64,000 nucleotides of DNA. It comes from JAPLJC01 sp963697965. Its GTDB lineage: Bacteria; Desulfobacterota; Desulfobaccia; Desulfobaccales; 0-14-0-80-60-11. Both the position numbers and the translations under genes were made by a program. Position 1 is the stretch's first letter. Each line of letters opens with the position of its first letter. The notes under the pieces were generated by a model. The model ran no database searches, was not told the DNA's origin, and saw only the letters and a program-made list of their open reading frames with translations. The stretch covers positions 3,224,001 through 3,288,000 of the forward strand of contig OY969108.1 in NCBI GenBank assembly GCA_963697965.1. Reading direction: 5' to 3'. This document shows, one piece after another, positions 8,442 through 17,175 of the stretch.

Positions 8442-9008
8442 TTAGGGGGCGGGGGTGCGCCGGTACCGGGCCACCCCTATTTCGAAGAGATCCCGGCCCT
8501 GGCAATCGTTGATAACGATGGCGGGCAGGTCTTGCACTTCCAGGCGATGGATGGCCTCCGGCCCCAATTCGGGGAAGGCGATCACCCGGGCGTCTTTGAT
8601 GCACCGGGAAATAAGGGCCCCGGCCCCACCGGTGGCCCCCAGGTAAACCGCCTGGTATTCCTTCATGGCGGCGATGACCTCCGGAGAGCGTTTGCCTTTG
8701 CCGATCATGGCCTTCAGACCCAGGCGCAACAGCGTTGGCGCATAGGAGTCCATGCGATAACTGGTGGTGGGTCCGGCTGCGCCGATGACCCTTCCCGGCC
8801 GGGCCGGCGACGGACCCACGTAGTAGAGGATCTGCCCCTGAATCTCCATGGGCAGCCGCCGGCCAGCCTCCAGGAGGTCGATCAGGCGCTTATGGGCCGC
8901 GTCGCGGGCGGTATAGATCACCCCGCTCACCAGTACCTTATCGCCGATCTCCAGGTCGCAGACGTCTGCATTGGTGAGAGGCGGCGTCAGTTTCACGGTT
9001 TTGGGCAT
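8442..9008 (-). CDS. class I fumarate hydratase, beta subunit
   Basis: 188 residues from ATG at 9008, with AGGTGGGG upstream. KLTPPLTNADVCDLEIGDKV and the VSGVIYTARDAAHKRL block are the beta-subunit signature, followed by YYVGPSPARPGRVIGAAGPTT. It pairs with the alpha subunit encoded 11 bases upstream to hydrate fumarate to malate (or dehydrate tartrate, a homologous activity). Two-subunit Fe-S fumarases are typical of anaerobes. The tartrate dehydratase alternative cannot be excluded by sequence alone. Confidence 0.92.
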   Translation of the reverse strand: MPKTVKLTPPLTNADVCDLEIGDKVLVSGVIYTARDAAHKRLIDLLEAGRRLPMEIQGQILYYVGPSPARPGRVIGAAGPTTSYRMDSYAPTLLRLGLKAMIGKGKRSPEVIAAMKEYQAVYLGATGGAGALISRCIKDARVIAFPELGPEAIHRLEVQDLPAIVINDCQGRDLFEIGVARYRRTPAP

Positions 9009-9019
9009 ATCCCCCACCT

Positions 9020-9859
9020 CTATAAAACCACTTCCCGGTGCCGGGAGGCGTGGCACTGGATATTGACGGCCACCGGCAGGGAAGCGATATGGCACTGCTG
9101 CATCAATAGGTGCACCGCCAGGGCGGTGATCCGGCCGCCCAGCCCCTGGGGGCCGATGCCCAGGTCATTTACCGCCAGGAGCAATTCCTCCTCCAGCCTG
9201 GCCAGCTGCGGGTCCGGATTGGGCTGGCCCAAATCCCGCAGCAAGGACTTTTTAGACAAATAGGCGGCCTGCTCGAAGGTGCCGCCGATGCCCACTCCTA
9301 CGATAATGGGCGGGCAGGGGTTGGGACCGGCCTCAGCAACCGTACCCACAACCTTCTCTTTAATGCCGGCCCAGCCCTCCGCCGGTTTCAGCATGTGCAC
9401 CCGGCTCATGTTTTCGCTGCCGCCCCCCTTGGGGACCACGATGAGTTTCAGGCGGTCTCCGGGGACGATCTCGGTGTGGATCACCGCCGGGGTGTTGTCC
9501 CCGGTATTGGCCCGGGTCAAGGGATCGCACAGAGACTTCCTCAGGTATCCCTCGCCGTAGCCCTGGCGGACCCCTTCCTGAATGGCCGCCTCAAAGGAGC
9601 CGCCCACCAGGTGAACCTCCTGGCCCAGTTCCACGAAGATCACGGCCAAGCCGCAATCCTGGCACATGGGAACGCGCTCCTCCCGGGCGATGCTGGCGTT
9701 CTCCAGCAACTGCCGGAAGATCTCCCGCCCGCTCTCCGATTCCTCTGACTCTGCCCCCCGGGCCAGGGCCCGCAGCAGGTCCGGCGACGCCTCATAATTG
9801 GCGGTAATGGCCGCCTCCTTCACTCCCTGGGTAACTGCTGCCACCTCGATTTCCCGCAT
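9020..9859 (-). CDS. class I fumarate hydratase, alpha subunit
   Basis: 279 residues from ATG at 9859, with AAGGAGCG upstream. Cluster-binding cysteines are visible in VPMCQDCGLA and in NPCPPII, with a further Cys near the C-terminus. PKGGGSENMS and LKPAEGWAGIKEKVV are conserved catalytic blocks. This subunit holds the oxygen-labile [4Fe-4S] cluster whose open iron activates the substrate hydroxyl. It forms a two-gene operon with the beta subunit. Confidence 0.94.
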   Translation of the reverse strand: MREIEVAAVTQGVKEAAITANYEASPDLLRALARGAESEESESGREIFRQLLENASIAREERVPMCQDCGLAVIFVELGQEVHLVGGSFEAAIQEGVRQGYGEGYLRKSLCDPLTRANTGDNTPAVIHTEIVPGDRLKLIVVPKGGGSENMSRVHMLKPAEGWAGIKEKVVGTVAEAGPNPCPPIIVGVGIGGTFEQAAYLSKKSLLRDLGQPNPDPQLARLEEELLLAVNDLGIGPQGLGGRITALAVHLLMQQCHIASLPVAVNIQCHASRHREVVL

Positions 9860-10013
9860 AATCGCTCCTTGCGCATATATCCGTGAACGTAAGAGGCGTG
9901 CTGCCTCACGCCTCCTGGCGATTTTTTTCAATCGGAGCCTTAGCCAGAGCAGAAACCGGTTTTGGTCCTGATTAACAACTTAACTCAAAAAACTACCGGC
10001 CCTCCCACTTCTC

Positions 10014-12368
10014 CTATTCTTCATCCAGGTCGTTCTTAAAGAACTGCTGGCTGGAGGACTGGGCCCGGGCGGGAGCCTTTTCCTTGATGTCCTCATCGGG
10101 ATAAAAGGTGTCATCACCCTCGGTGGCTTCCTCATCCTTGCCGGTCTCCTCAGGGCCCTTCTTGGCCAGAATGGGATGGGTATCCGGAAATTCCTGCACC
10201 CTCTGGCCGCGCAGGGCATCCTTCATGTAGTTGATAAAGATGGGCGCCGCAGCCTGGGAACCGGTCTCCTTGGGCCCCAGACTGTGATCATCGTCCATCC
10301 CCACCCAGGCGCCGGTGATCACCGCCGGGGTGAAACCTATGAACCAGGCGTCCCTGAAATTGTTGGTGGTGCCGGTCTTGCCGGCGATGGGCCGGCCCAG
10401 AACCTGCACCCGGGTGGCGGTGCCCCGCTGCACCACCCCCAACATCAACTCGGTCATGATCCGGGCCGTCTCGGGATTCAACGCCTGCCGGCTTTGCAAA
10501 TGATAATCCATCAACACCCGGCCATCCCGGTCTTCGATGCGGTCGATGAAGGCCGGCTCCACCAGGGCCCCGTCGTTGGGAAAGACCGAGTAGGCCCGGG
10601 TCAGCTCAAACAGGGTGACATCGGAGGCCCCCAGGGCCGAGGCATAGTTGGGAAAGATGGGGCTGGTGATCCCCAGGGTCTTGGCCATCTTCAGGGTAGC
10701 CGGCACCCCGATGGCCATCATCAGGCGCACTGCCGGCACGTTGCGCGAATGGGCCAGGGCGGAGGCCACGGAGATGGGGCCGTCGAAGTGATGGTCGTAG
10801 TTCTGGGGAGACCAAACCTCGCCGCGGCGCCCTCCCGGCAGGGAGATGGGCTCATCCAGCAGGATCGAATCGGGCCGGTAGCCCCTCTCGACCGCGGCCG
10901 CGTAAATGATGGGCTTGAAGGCGCTCCCCGGCTGCCGCAGGGCCTGGGTGGCCCGGTCGAAGGTACTGTCGCCGAAGTCCTTGCCGCCGATGAGCACCCG
11001 GACCTTGCCGGTCTTCAGCTCCATGGAGAACAGCGCCCCCTGCACCATGGGGGCGGCAATGAGATTCGCGGTCCAAATCTTGGTGCGGCGGTCCCGGTCC
11101 AGCAGGCGCACCTGCACCACGTCCCCGGGCCGCAGGCCGGCGGTGGGGGGACCCTGGGCGCCCTTCCCCTTCTCCGGCAACGAGGCCCACTGCCCCCCCA
11201 AATGCAGATACAACGCCTGGCATTTCTTGTCAAAGGAGGCCACCAGGGCCGTAACCGACAGTCCCTGGTGGGGCGGGTATTTGTTGTAATACTTGACCTG
11301 CCGGGCCTGGTAGGCCGCCCTTTCCTTGCCGGCCAGGTGGCGCAGGGGCCCCCGGTAGCCGTTGCGCTGGATCAGACCGTCGATCCCTGCTTCAATGGCC
11401 TTCTGGGCCTCCTGGTGCAGTTCCACGTCCGCGGTGGTATAGACCTTGAGGCCCATGTTGTAAACCGTGTCTTTGCCGAAGTGCGCTTCCAGCAAGGTCC
11501 GCACCTGTTCGGTAAAATAGCCGCACTCCTTGATCCATTCCGGGCGGTAGGGCTTCAGCTTGATGGGCTGTTGCAGGGCCGCCTCTTCCTCGGCCTTGGT
11601 GATGAAACCCACTTCGGCCATGCGCCGCAGCACGTAGCCTTGGCGTTCCTTGGACGCCATGGGGTTGAGATAGGGGTCGTAGCGGCTGGGGAACTTGGGG
11701 ATGCCTGCCAGCACCGCACACTCGGCCAGGTTCAGGTCCTCCACGTGTTTGGAGAAGTACTCCTCAGACGCGGCCTCCACCCCATAGGCCCCGTGGCCCA
11801 GAAAGATGTTATTGAGATAGATGGAGAGGATCTGTTCCTTGCTCAGGTAATTGTCGATGCGATAGGCCAGGACCGCTTCCCGGATCTTCCGGGCAAAGCT
11901 CCTCTCCGAGGTGAGGAGAATGCGCTTCACCACCTGTTGGGTAATGGTGCTGCCCCCCTGCACCACGTGGCCGGCCTGCAGGTTGCGGAAAAAGGCGCGG
12001 CTGATGCCGATAATGTCCACTCCCGGATGCTCGAAAAAGCGGGTATCCTCTGCGCCCACAAAGGCCAGGACCAGTTGCCGGGGCAGGCGGCTGTACGGCA
12101 CTTCGATGCGCCGCTCGTTGTAAAACTCGCCGATGCGCTGGCCGTCCCGGGCAAAGATCTCGGTCACCACCGGGGGCCGGAAATCCTTAATGGAGGTGAA
12201 GTCCGGCAGGTCCCTCAGGAAATGATAATAGATGTAACCCCCGCCCGCCGCCACTGCCAGCACCGCGGTGAAGGCCAGGCCCAGCAAGATCCGGTTCAGG
12301 CGTCTGATCCAGCGCCGCCGCTGGTGGTAATGCTCCATCCGGTCAGGGTTGGCTTTGAAGAATCTCAT
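10014..12368 (-). CDS. class A penicillin-binding protein 1A
   Basis: 784 residues. A short basic cytoplasmic tail precedes one transmembrane segment (LNRILLGLAFTAVLAVAAGG). The GT51 glycosyltransferase domain shows EDTRFFEHPGVD, GGSTITQQ and ARKIREAVLAYRI. The transpeptidase domain shows the SxxK motif in QPGSAFKPIIYAA, SRN, and KTGTTNNFRDAWF. An OB-like insert lies between them. It polymerises and cross-links peptidoglycan. The C-terminal tail is acidic (TGKDEEATEGDDTFYPDED). No operon partner is visible. Confidence 0.96.
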   Translation of the reverse strand: MRFFKANPDRMEHYHQRRRWIRRLNRILLGLAFTAVLAVAAGGGYIYYHFLRDLPDFTSIKDFRPPVVTEIFARDGQRIGEFYNERRIEVPYSRLPRQLVLAFVGAEDTRFFEHPGVDIIGISRAFFRNLQAGHVVQGGSTITQQVVKRILLTSERSFARKIREAVLAYRIDNYLSKEQILSIYLNNIFLGHGAYGVEAASEEYFSKHVEDLNLAECAVLAGIPKFPSRYDPYLNPMASKERQGYVLRRMAEVGFITKAEEEAALQQPIKLKPYRPEWIKECGYFTEQVRTLLEAHFGKDTVYNMGLKVYTTADVELHQEAQKAIEAGIDGLIQRNGYRGPLRHLAGKERAAYQARQVKYYNKYPPHQGLSVTALVASFDKKCQALYLHLGGQWASLPEKGKGAQGPPTAGLRPGDVVQVRLLDRDRRTKIWTANLIAAPMVQGALFSMELKTGKVRVLIGGKDFGDSTFDRATQALRQPGSAFKPIIYAAAVERGYRPDSILLDEPISLPGGRRGEVWSPQNYDHHFDGPISVASALAHSRNVPAVRLMMAIGVPATLKMAKTLGITSPIFPNYASALGASDVTLFELTRAYSVFPNDGALVEPAFIDRIEDRDGRVLMDYHLQSRQALNPETARIMTELMLGVVQRGTATRVQVLGRPIAGKTGTTNNFRDAWFIGFTPAVITGAWVGMDDDHSLGPKETGSQAAAPIFINYMKDALRGQRVQEFPDTHPILAKKGPEETGKDEEATEGDDTFYPDEDIKEKAPARAQSSSQQFFKNDLDEE

Positions 12369-12410
12369 TTACGGTTCCAGTGATGCTTACTCAAGAATGT
12401 TGCCCAGTAG

Positions 12411-12488
12411 GGGCGACCCGCTGGGTCGCCCAGTTAGTGTAGGGTGGGCACTGCCCACCATCTCCCTAGGGGCGGGGTCTCCCCGCCC
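12411..12488. repeat. three tandem palindromes
   Basis: Three separate perfect or near-perfect hairpins lie between two genes: 12411-12431 (GGGCGACCC arms), 12443-12459 (GGTGGGC arms) and 12470-12488 (GGGCGGGG arms). They share the GTAGGGGCGG-style ends seen at 18,799 and 63,010, suggesting a cluster of dispersed palindromic repeats. Confidence 0.65.
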
Positions 12489-12535
12489 GTAGCCGCCATC
12501 TCTTGAGGAAGGCAGCCTTTTCCACTTGCTTAATT

Positions 12536-12790
12536 TTACTCTTCTTCCTGAAAATTATCCAGAAATTGCCGTACCTGTATGCCCAGGGCGACGCACACGT
12601 GCCCGTCCAGGCAGCGGCTGGCGTCGGGCTTGTCGATATAGGTGGCCAGTTCGTGAACTCCTTTCTGCATCTTCAGGACATAGGTCTTCTTGCCGCTGTC
12701 GTAGGAGAGGGTGCAAACCACCCCCCTCTTGGCAAGCTCCGGATACATCTCCAGGATTTTTCCCTTCACCTCTTCCATATTATAACTCAT
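12536..12790 (-). CDS. small conserved hypothetical protein
   Basis: 84 residues from ATG at 12790, behind a good GAGGAGG site. The N-terminal half (MSYNMEEVKGKILEMYPELAKRG) looks helical. The middle (VVCTLSYDSGKKTYVLKMQK) is a beta-hairpin, and CLDGHVCVALGIQVRQF holds two cysteines six residues apart. I do not recognise the family. The acidic end (NFQEEE) is unremarkable. It stands alone between repeat-rich spacers. Confidence 0.65.
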   Translation of the reverse strand: MSYNMEEVKGKILEMYPELAKRGVVCTLSYDSGKKTYVLKMQKGVHELATYIDKPDASRCLDGHVCVALGIQVRQFLDNFQEEE

Positions 12791-12811
12791 GGCCGTCCTC
12801 CTCGTCCGCAA

Positions 12812-13277
12812 AATTAGCGATTGGTCTCAACCACGCCGCCGGGCCCTTACTGGGGTTGCATTAAAGATAGCTCACCCGCGGCCCCAGGGCAAGCAGAGGA
12901 GGGATATCAGACAGTAAATTTTCAGTCGCTGGTGGGTATCAGGTCAATAGTTCTATTTGCTTTATATCTAAAAACCAGGGGCCAGGGGTTAGGGGCCAGA
13001 GGCCAGGGCCTTTTACTGACCCCTAATCCCTAAACCCTGATCCCTGTATTTTTACCGGCAGCCGCAGGCTTTAGCCTGCGCTTACCGGCAACTCAGGGAG
13101 AATCGAAGCGGCGGTCCAGGGTGCGATATTGAATGGACTCCGCCACGTGGGCCGGAGAGAGGCCGACGGAACCCGAACACCGGGAACGTGGTCTAATGGA
13201 GGGTGGCCCAAAGCTCTTCCATCGGCGGGCAATGGGCCTCCATGAAAAATCGGGGATTTTAGATAGTTTCCTAATTT
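12812..13277. other. gene-poor spacer with repeats and a comM-tail duplicate
   Basis: No convincing gene. It holds low-complexity CAGGGG/TTAGGGG runs (12,965-13,045), a 20-bp palindrome at 13062-13081 that recurs at 42,588 and 63,981, and at 13112-13164 a near-identical copy of the last coding bases of comM. The last item marks the left edge of the AT-rich cassette that follows. Confidence 0.75.
13112..13164. repeat. direct repeat of the comM 3' end (left copy)
   Basis: About 53 bp match 17192-17244 in the same orientation: the first 29 bases are identical and the remainder has only a few mismatches. The copy at 17192 lies inside the comM coding region, near its stop. The two copies bracket roughly 4 kb of AT-rich accessory genes. 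Confidence 0.9.
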
Positions 13278-13793
13278 TTATGAATACCGAAAATTAATGT
13301 CCTTTATCCAATGTTTGTTTGCGAACTGGTCCCAGATAGCCACGTCGGCATGAAACGACTCATTCTCTTTTTTAAAAGGAGGTATGATCCAAAAACTAAA
13401 GCTTAAATCCGTGGTTGCTCCTCCGGGAATCATATAGCTTCCATGGTACTGACTTCTAGTATCTTTTACCATTATGAAACCTAATATTTTTGGGCGTTTC
13501 ATTTCGGCCACTGTTAGAATAATGTTATATTTTGTGATATTAGTCACCATAAAACGTCCGGCAACCTGCATGCCAGGCTTCCCTGATGAAGATCCCATAT
13601 GCCACCAAGTGCTTTTTGAATGAGTGGAAGGAATGATTACAATGGTTTTCTTGGGAATTTTGTATGTAATTTGTTCGCGGGGCAAGAAAAGTTTCTTCAG
13701 AAGGTCGATACCCCAGTTGTAGAAAGCATAAATCGCCCCTATAATCACAAAAACCCCGGCCAAAGAAGCTATGATTTCTGAGTAATTGGCCAT
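13278..13793 (-). CDS. hypothetical membrane-anchored protein
   Basis: 171 residues from ATG at 13793; a TTG 15 bases upstream is an alternative start. One N-terminal transmembrane helix (IIASLAGVFVIIGAIYAFYNW) is followed by a beta-rich domain without cysteines or known motifs (GKPGMQVAGRFMVTNITKYN, GGATTDLSFSFWIIPPF). I recognise no family. It lies 25 bases downstream of the metalloprotease gene on the same strand, so the two probably form an operon. Base composition is markedly AT-rich relative to the flanks. Confidence 0.6.
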   Translation of the reverse strand: MANYSEIIASLAGVFVIIGAIYAFYNWGIDLLKKLFLPREQITYKIPKKTIVIIPSTHSKSTWWHMGSSSGKPGMQVAGRFMVTNITKYNIILTVAEMKRPKILGFIMVKDTRSQYHGSYMIPGGATTDLSFSFWIIPPFKKENESFHADVAIWDQFANKHWIKDINFRYS

Positions 13794-13818
13794 AAAATTT
13801 TGCTTCAAGCCCAGGGTG

Positions 13819-14910
13819 TCAGGCTTCCCCTGGCCCCCTTGGGAGCCGCCTGAGAGCTTTCCCGATTATATAAGAGAAACCAACGTACTTTCGCAATAAT
13901 CTTTCATCTTTGGCAATTGCATCTGTAACCTGACGGAGTTCAGCAACTGCAAGTTCGATTACACGTGTTTGGGCCTTGAGATGTTCAACACTACTATTCG
14001 TGTAGTGATTTAGCGAACGCACAAACGCTTCGGCGATCTCAATGCTTTTCCTGATTGCTGTGATCCGGCTCTCCCATTCATGACTGTAGTCCTGGCCATG
14101 AAGCTGAACTACTCTCTGAGCGTGATCCTTTTTCATCCTCTCGGGGGGACAACTATCGAGATATTTGAAATAATCGCGGAAGGTCGCAAGGCTTCGTGTG
14201 GCTTTTCTGAGCTTTCTCTTAACTTGCTCCGCAAGTTTTAGCAGACAGTTCTTGTTATGTGAATAGCGGTCGAGAAGTCCAGTTACATAGGTAGAGGCAA
14301 ACTCTAATTGTGAATCTGTTAGGTATCCATATGTAGTTGTTTCTGTTGTTGTTGTGTTACCGCTGATCGTGGTTTCAGTTTTCTTTCGCCCCTCCCGAAC
14401 AACCGAACGGAAGCCAAGGATAATAGGAACAAGATCGGTGTGCAATTCGCTATCCTTGTGTGGCGAAGAAAGGGAGGCTAAAAGTACATGTGAGAGTTCG
14501 TGGGCCATTATCGCCACGAAGGTATGCGGATGTTGATGGCAATTCTCGCTCACGCGTACATGTAACGGGTAACTTTGAAGACCCAGCGTTCCAAACATTG
14601 GGAGGTGTTCTGGTATAGACACTTGGGCAGTGATGCCTGCAATACCGCGGCCAGTCCAGTCAGTCTCCACCAATGCGGTAGAATGAAACCTGTTGACATT
14701 ACTTGGCCTAAAGACATTCGGGACATAGGACAGGTTGATGCGAATGGGCAAACCAAGGCGGTTTGCAATCTCCTGCACGCACCCTTCCGTCTCCTTCTTT
14801 CGAAGAAGGATTACGAGGTCATAGGGTTTCATGTCTTCTTTGACCCCGCAACAAGTGACCATCTCTTCAAGAGCTTTGGTAATTTCCCCTTTGCTCAGTC
14901 GGTCAAACAT
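13819..14910 (-). CDS. putative HExxH zinc metalloprotease
   Basis: 363 residues. The zinc motif HELSH sits in FVAIMAHELSHVLLASL at about residues 135-151. A downstream SELHTDLVPIILGF could supply the third ligand (E or D about 20 residues later), as in several small peptidase families. The C-terminal half is helical and charged (SRITAIRKSIEIAEAFVRSL, then RVIELAVAELRQVTDAIAKD). No signal peptide is visible. I cannot name the family. It sits with a membrane protein beside a restriction-modification pair, which suggests accessory or defence-related DNA, but its substrate is unknown. Confidence 0.62.
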   Translation of the reverse strand: MFDRLSKGEITKALEEMVTCCGVKEDMKPYDLVILLRKKETEGCVQEIANRLGLPIRINLSYVPNVFRPSNVNRFHSTALVETDWTGRGIAGITAQVSIPEHLPMFGTLGLQSYPLHVRVSENCHQHPHTFVAIMAHELSHVLLASLSSPHKDSELHTDLVPIILGFRSVVREGRKKTETTISGNTTTTETTTYGYLTDSQLEFASTYVTGLLDRYSHNKNCLLKLAEQVKRKLRKATRSLATFRDYFKYLDSCPPERMKKDHAQRVVQLHGQDYSHEWESRITAIRKSIEIAEAFVRSLNHYTNSSVEHLKAQTRVIELAVAELRQVTDAIAKDERLLRKYVGFSYIIGKALRRLPRGPGEA

Positions 14911-15281
14911 GCCTCAGGAGCCTCACCGTATTAACAATTAGTCGCAAGTTACCAGATTTTGCCAGCCCCTACCAGATTTTTCCACCCAGAGCCCGTAGGG
15001 CGGGAAAGCGAAGCGCATCCCGCCATTAGCCTTATTCTACCTATAAACCTCGAACGTCGTCACCTGCCGCCCATTCACACCCATTCAAGGTTTTAAATGG
15101 TCGCGTTCCACTAAGGCGCAAAGGCCCCGGGCCCGCCTGGGCCTCCATCAAAGATAGATCGCCTGCGGCGTTTGGGCAAGGAGGAGGAACATTTCGGAGA
15201 ACCGCGTTTGACCAAATTTTTTTCCTCCAAACCACTACCGCTTTAGCAAAAGAATATTCTTGCCGATATGGATGCATGGAG
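14911..15281. other. spacer upstream of the restriction-modification operon
   Basis: No gene supported. It includes a hairpin of GGCGGGA/TCCCGCC type at 15000-15024 and ends in AT-rich DNA leading to the divergent promoter region. Confidence 0.55.
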
Positions 15282-15349
15282 GATACTCATAGGATAGAAT
15301 AATACTTATAGTCTCTGTATCCGGTTTTTGCGAGTGGTAGTATATAATC
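15282..15349 (+). promoter_or_regulatory. putative autoregulated, leaderless promoter with C-box-like repeats
   Basis: Two copies of an ATACTyATAG motif lie at 15283-15292 and 15302-15311, 19 bases apart; the second continues as ACTTATAGTC, which resembles the C-box operators bound by restriction-modification controller proteins. A TATAAT hexamer at 15343-15348 ends one base before the ATG of the XRE-endonuclease gene, and no ribosome binding site is present, suggesting a leaderless transcript. The motif match is from memory and by eye. Confidence 0.5.
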
Positions 15350-16108
15350 ATGTCAGTCACTCGTAAACAGATCGGTCAAAAAATTCGCGACCTCCGGAAA
15401 GCGAGAGGATGGACCCAGGAAAACTTAGCCGAAAAAACAGGTCTTCACCCCACTTACATAGGAGGTATTGAGCGCGGAGATAGAAACCCCACAGTAGATT
15501 CATTATATAAGATATCAGAATCTTTTGGCATTTCTATCGCCAGCCTCTTGACCCTAAAAAAGCATGAACTGGAAGAAATCTTTAATGCGCCCGCTGATGA
15601 TATAATGCTTGCAATACTGAAAGGATTCAGGGCGCAAGTGGATGTTAAAGGAAAACTCGCTGAATTGTATCTATCAAAATATTTAGATTTTCTTAAAGAA
15701 AACAAAGAGATTGAGGATTATGAATGGCATGACAAGGATGGCCTTCCAGATTTTTTTATAATATATAAAGGAAGAAAATATATAATAGAATGTAAGAACC
15801 TGCGAAGCGGAAAAGATGGAATTTTTAAAAAGAACCCGTCTTATAAGGTTGAAGTACAGAAGACTCGAAACTCCAAAGATGGAACAAATACTCGATCCTA
15901 TCCAGCCGGCTATTTTGATATATTGGCCGTATGTTTGTTCAATCAGACACGAAAATGGGATTTTGCTTTCATCTCCTCCCTTAATCTTGAAAAAACTGAT
16001 GACGGAGGTTTCCTAAGGATATTCCAGCCTGTTCCATTTAAAACAACCACCCCTTGGGATATTAATTTAATAAAGATATTGGAAAGTATTTCAAAGGAAA
16101 ATAATTGA
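15350..16108 (+). CDS. XRE HTH-restriction endonuclease fusion protein
   Basis: 252 residues in two domains. Residues 1-70 are an XRE/Cro-type helix-turn-helix (IGQKIRDLRKARGWTQENLA, then LHPTYIGGIERGDRNPTVDS). Residues 80-250 look like a PD-(D/E)xK nuclease: GLPDFFIIYKGRKYIIECKN gives the catalytic Asp and the ExK pair as E-C-K. The stop overlaps the methyltransferase start as TTGA. The HTH portion resembles restriction-modification controller proteins, so this single protein may both regulate and cut. A nuclease-inactive regulator is less likely because the motif is intact. Confidence 0.8.
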   Translation: MSVTRKQIGQKIRDLRKARGWTQENLAEKTGLHPTYIGGIERGDRNPTVDSLYKISESFGISIASLLTLKKHELEEIFNAPADDIMLAILKGFRAQVDVKGKLAELYLSKYLDFLKENKEIEDYEWHDKDGLPDFFIIYKGRKYIIECKNLRSGKDGIFKKNPSYKVEVQKTRNSKDGTNTRSYPAGYFDILAVCLFNQTRKWDFAFISSLNLEKTDDGGFLRIFQPVPFKTTTPWDINLIKILESISKENN

Positions 16109-17058
16109 TAACTTTAAAAGCTTCCCCTTTTTATAAGACCAGCTTAGGTTCTGCTTACCTGGGGGATTCTCTTGAACTTCTGAAGTTAATCCCTGACGAA
16201 TGTATCGATCTCATTTTCACTTCTCCTCCTTATGCTCTTCATTTTAAAAAAGAATACGGAAATGTTGAAAAATCTGAGTATGTTGAATGGTTCCTTAAAT
16301 TCGCAACCGAATTCAAAAGAATTTTGAAGTCAAGCGGAAGCTTTTTCCTTAACATTGGTGGAAGTTATGAAAAAGGTCATCCCGTAAGGTCCGTTTACCA
16401 GTATAGATTACTAATAAAGCTAATAGATGATATCGGTTTTTTTCTAGCACAAGAACTATTCTGGCATAACCCGGCTAGGCTACCTGTTCCAGCACAATGG
16501 GTAACAGTGTCGAGACAAAGGGTTAAGGATTCCGTAGAATATCTTTTTTGGTTAAGTAAATCAGAAAGACCTAAAGCCAACAACGCAGCAATTCTTACTC
16601 CCTATAGTAGGGATATGGAAAGACTCCTTAAAAGGGGGTATAAAAGTAAAGAACGCCCAAGCGGCCATAAAATAACTGATAAATTTAACAAAGATTGTGG
16701 GGGGGCTATCCCTTCAAATCTTATAGAATGTGGCAATAATAGCTCTAATGACGCATATATTAAATCTTGTGAAATGGTCGGCATTAAGCCTCATCCGGCA
16801 CGGTTTCCCTGGAATTTGCCTGAATTTGCAATTAAATTAACTACCGATGAAGGCGATGTGATTCTGGACCCTTTCGCAGGGAGTAATGTCACTGGAGAAG
16901 TGGCTGAGCGACTTAACAGAAAATGGATAGCATTTGAGATAGAGAAAAAATACTTAGAAGGAAGCAAATTTAGATTTTGGCCTATTATATCAAACAAGCA
17001 AAAATCTTTTCCTCAAATTGAAGAACAAAATCTATTTAACTTGTACGTTTCCGATTAA
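16105..17058 (+). CDS. beta-class DNA methyltransferase (N4-cytosine or N6-adenine)
   Basis: 317 residues from TTG at 16105. Motif IV is TSPPYALHF near residue 40 and motif I is VILDPFAGSNVTGEVA near residue 255, the order of class beta enzymes. TSPPY favours N4-cytosine methylation, although adenine enzymes of this class also occur. The region between (residues 100-240) would be the target-recognition domain. It overlaps the upstream endonuclease by 4 bases, forming a compact type II system. Codon use is AT-rich like its partner and unlike comM next door. Confidence 0.88.
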   Translation: MITLKASPFYKTSLGSAYLGDSLELLKLIPDECIDLIFTSPPYALHFKKEYGNVEKSEYVEWFLKFATEFKRILKSSGSFFLNIGGSYEKGHPVRSVYQYRLLIKLIDDIGFFLAQELFWHNPARLPVPAQWVTVSRQRVKDSVEYLFWLSKSERPKANNAAILTPYSRDMERLLKRGYKSKERPSGHKITDKFNKDCGGAIPSNLIECGNNSSNDAYIKSCEMVGIKPHPARFPWNLPEFAIKLTTDEGDVILDPFAGSNVTGEVAERLNRKWIAFEIEKKYLEGSKFRFWPIISNKQKSFPQIEEQNLFNLYVSD

Positions 17059-17175
17059 CCTTTCCACCTCTATTTCTCCTTAATTCAAGGTCTCAAACCA
17101 GATACCTCTCCGTTCCCCCAGGCAGGGAGAAGGACAATTATCCTTATATATTAAATCTTGTCGCCGGGCGACGTC

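Noticed and set aside
10176..12383. Long open frame (735 codons) on the plus strand across the PBP gene
   Set aside because: It is antisense to a clear PBP1A and its translation is rich in Gly, His, Gln and Pro with no domain; a GC-rich third-position artefact.
13099..13170. A second comM gene
   Set aside because: Only the last about 53 bases are duplicated; no comM coding sequence adjoins it.
15041..15277. 78-codon minus-strand frame upstream of the restriction operon
   Set aside because: No ribosome site or recognisable sequence, and it overlaps repeat-like DNA.
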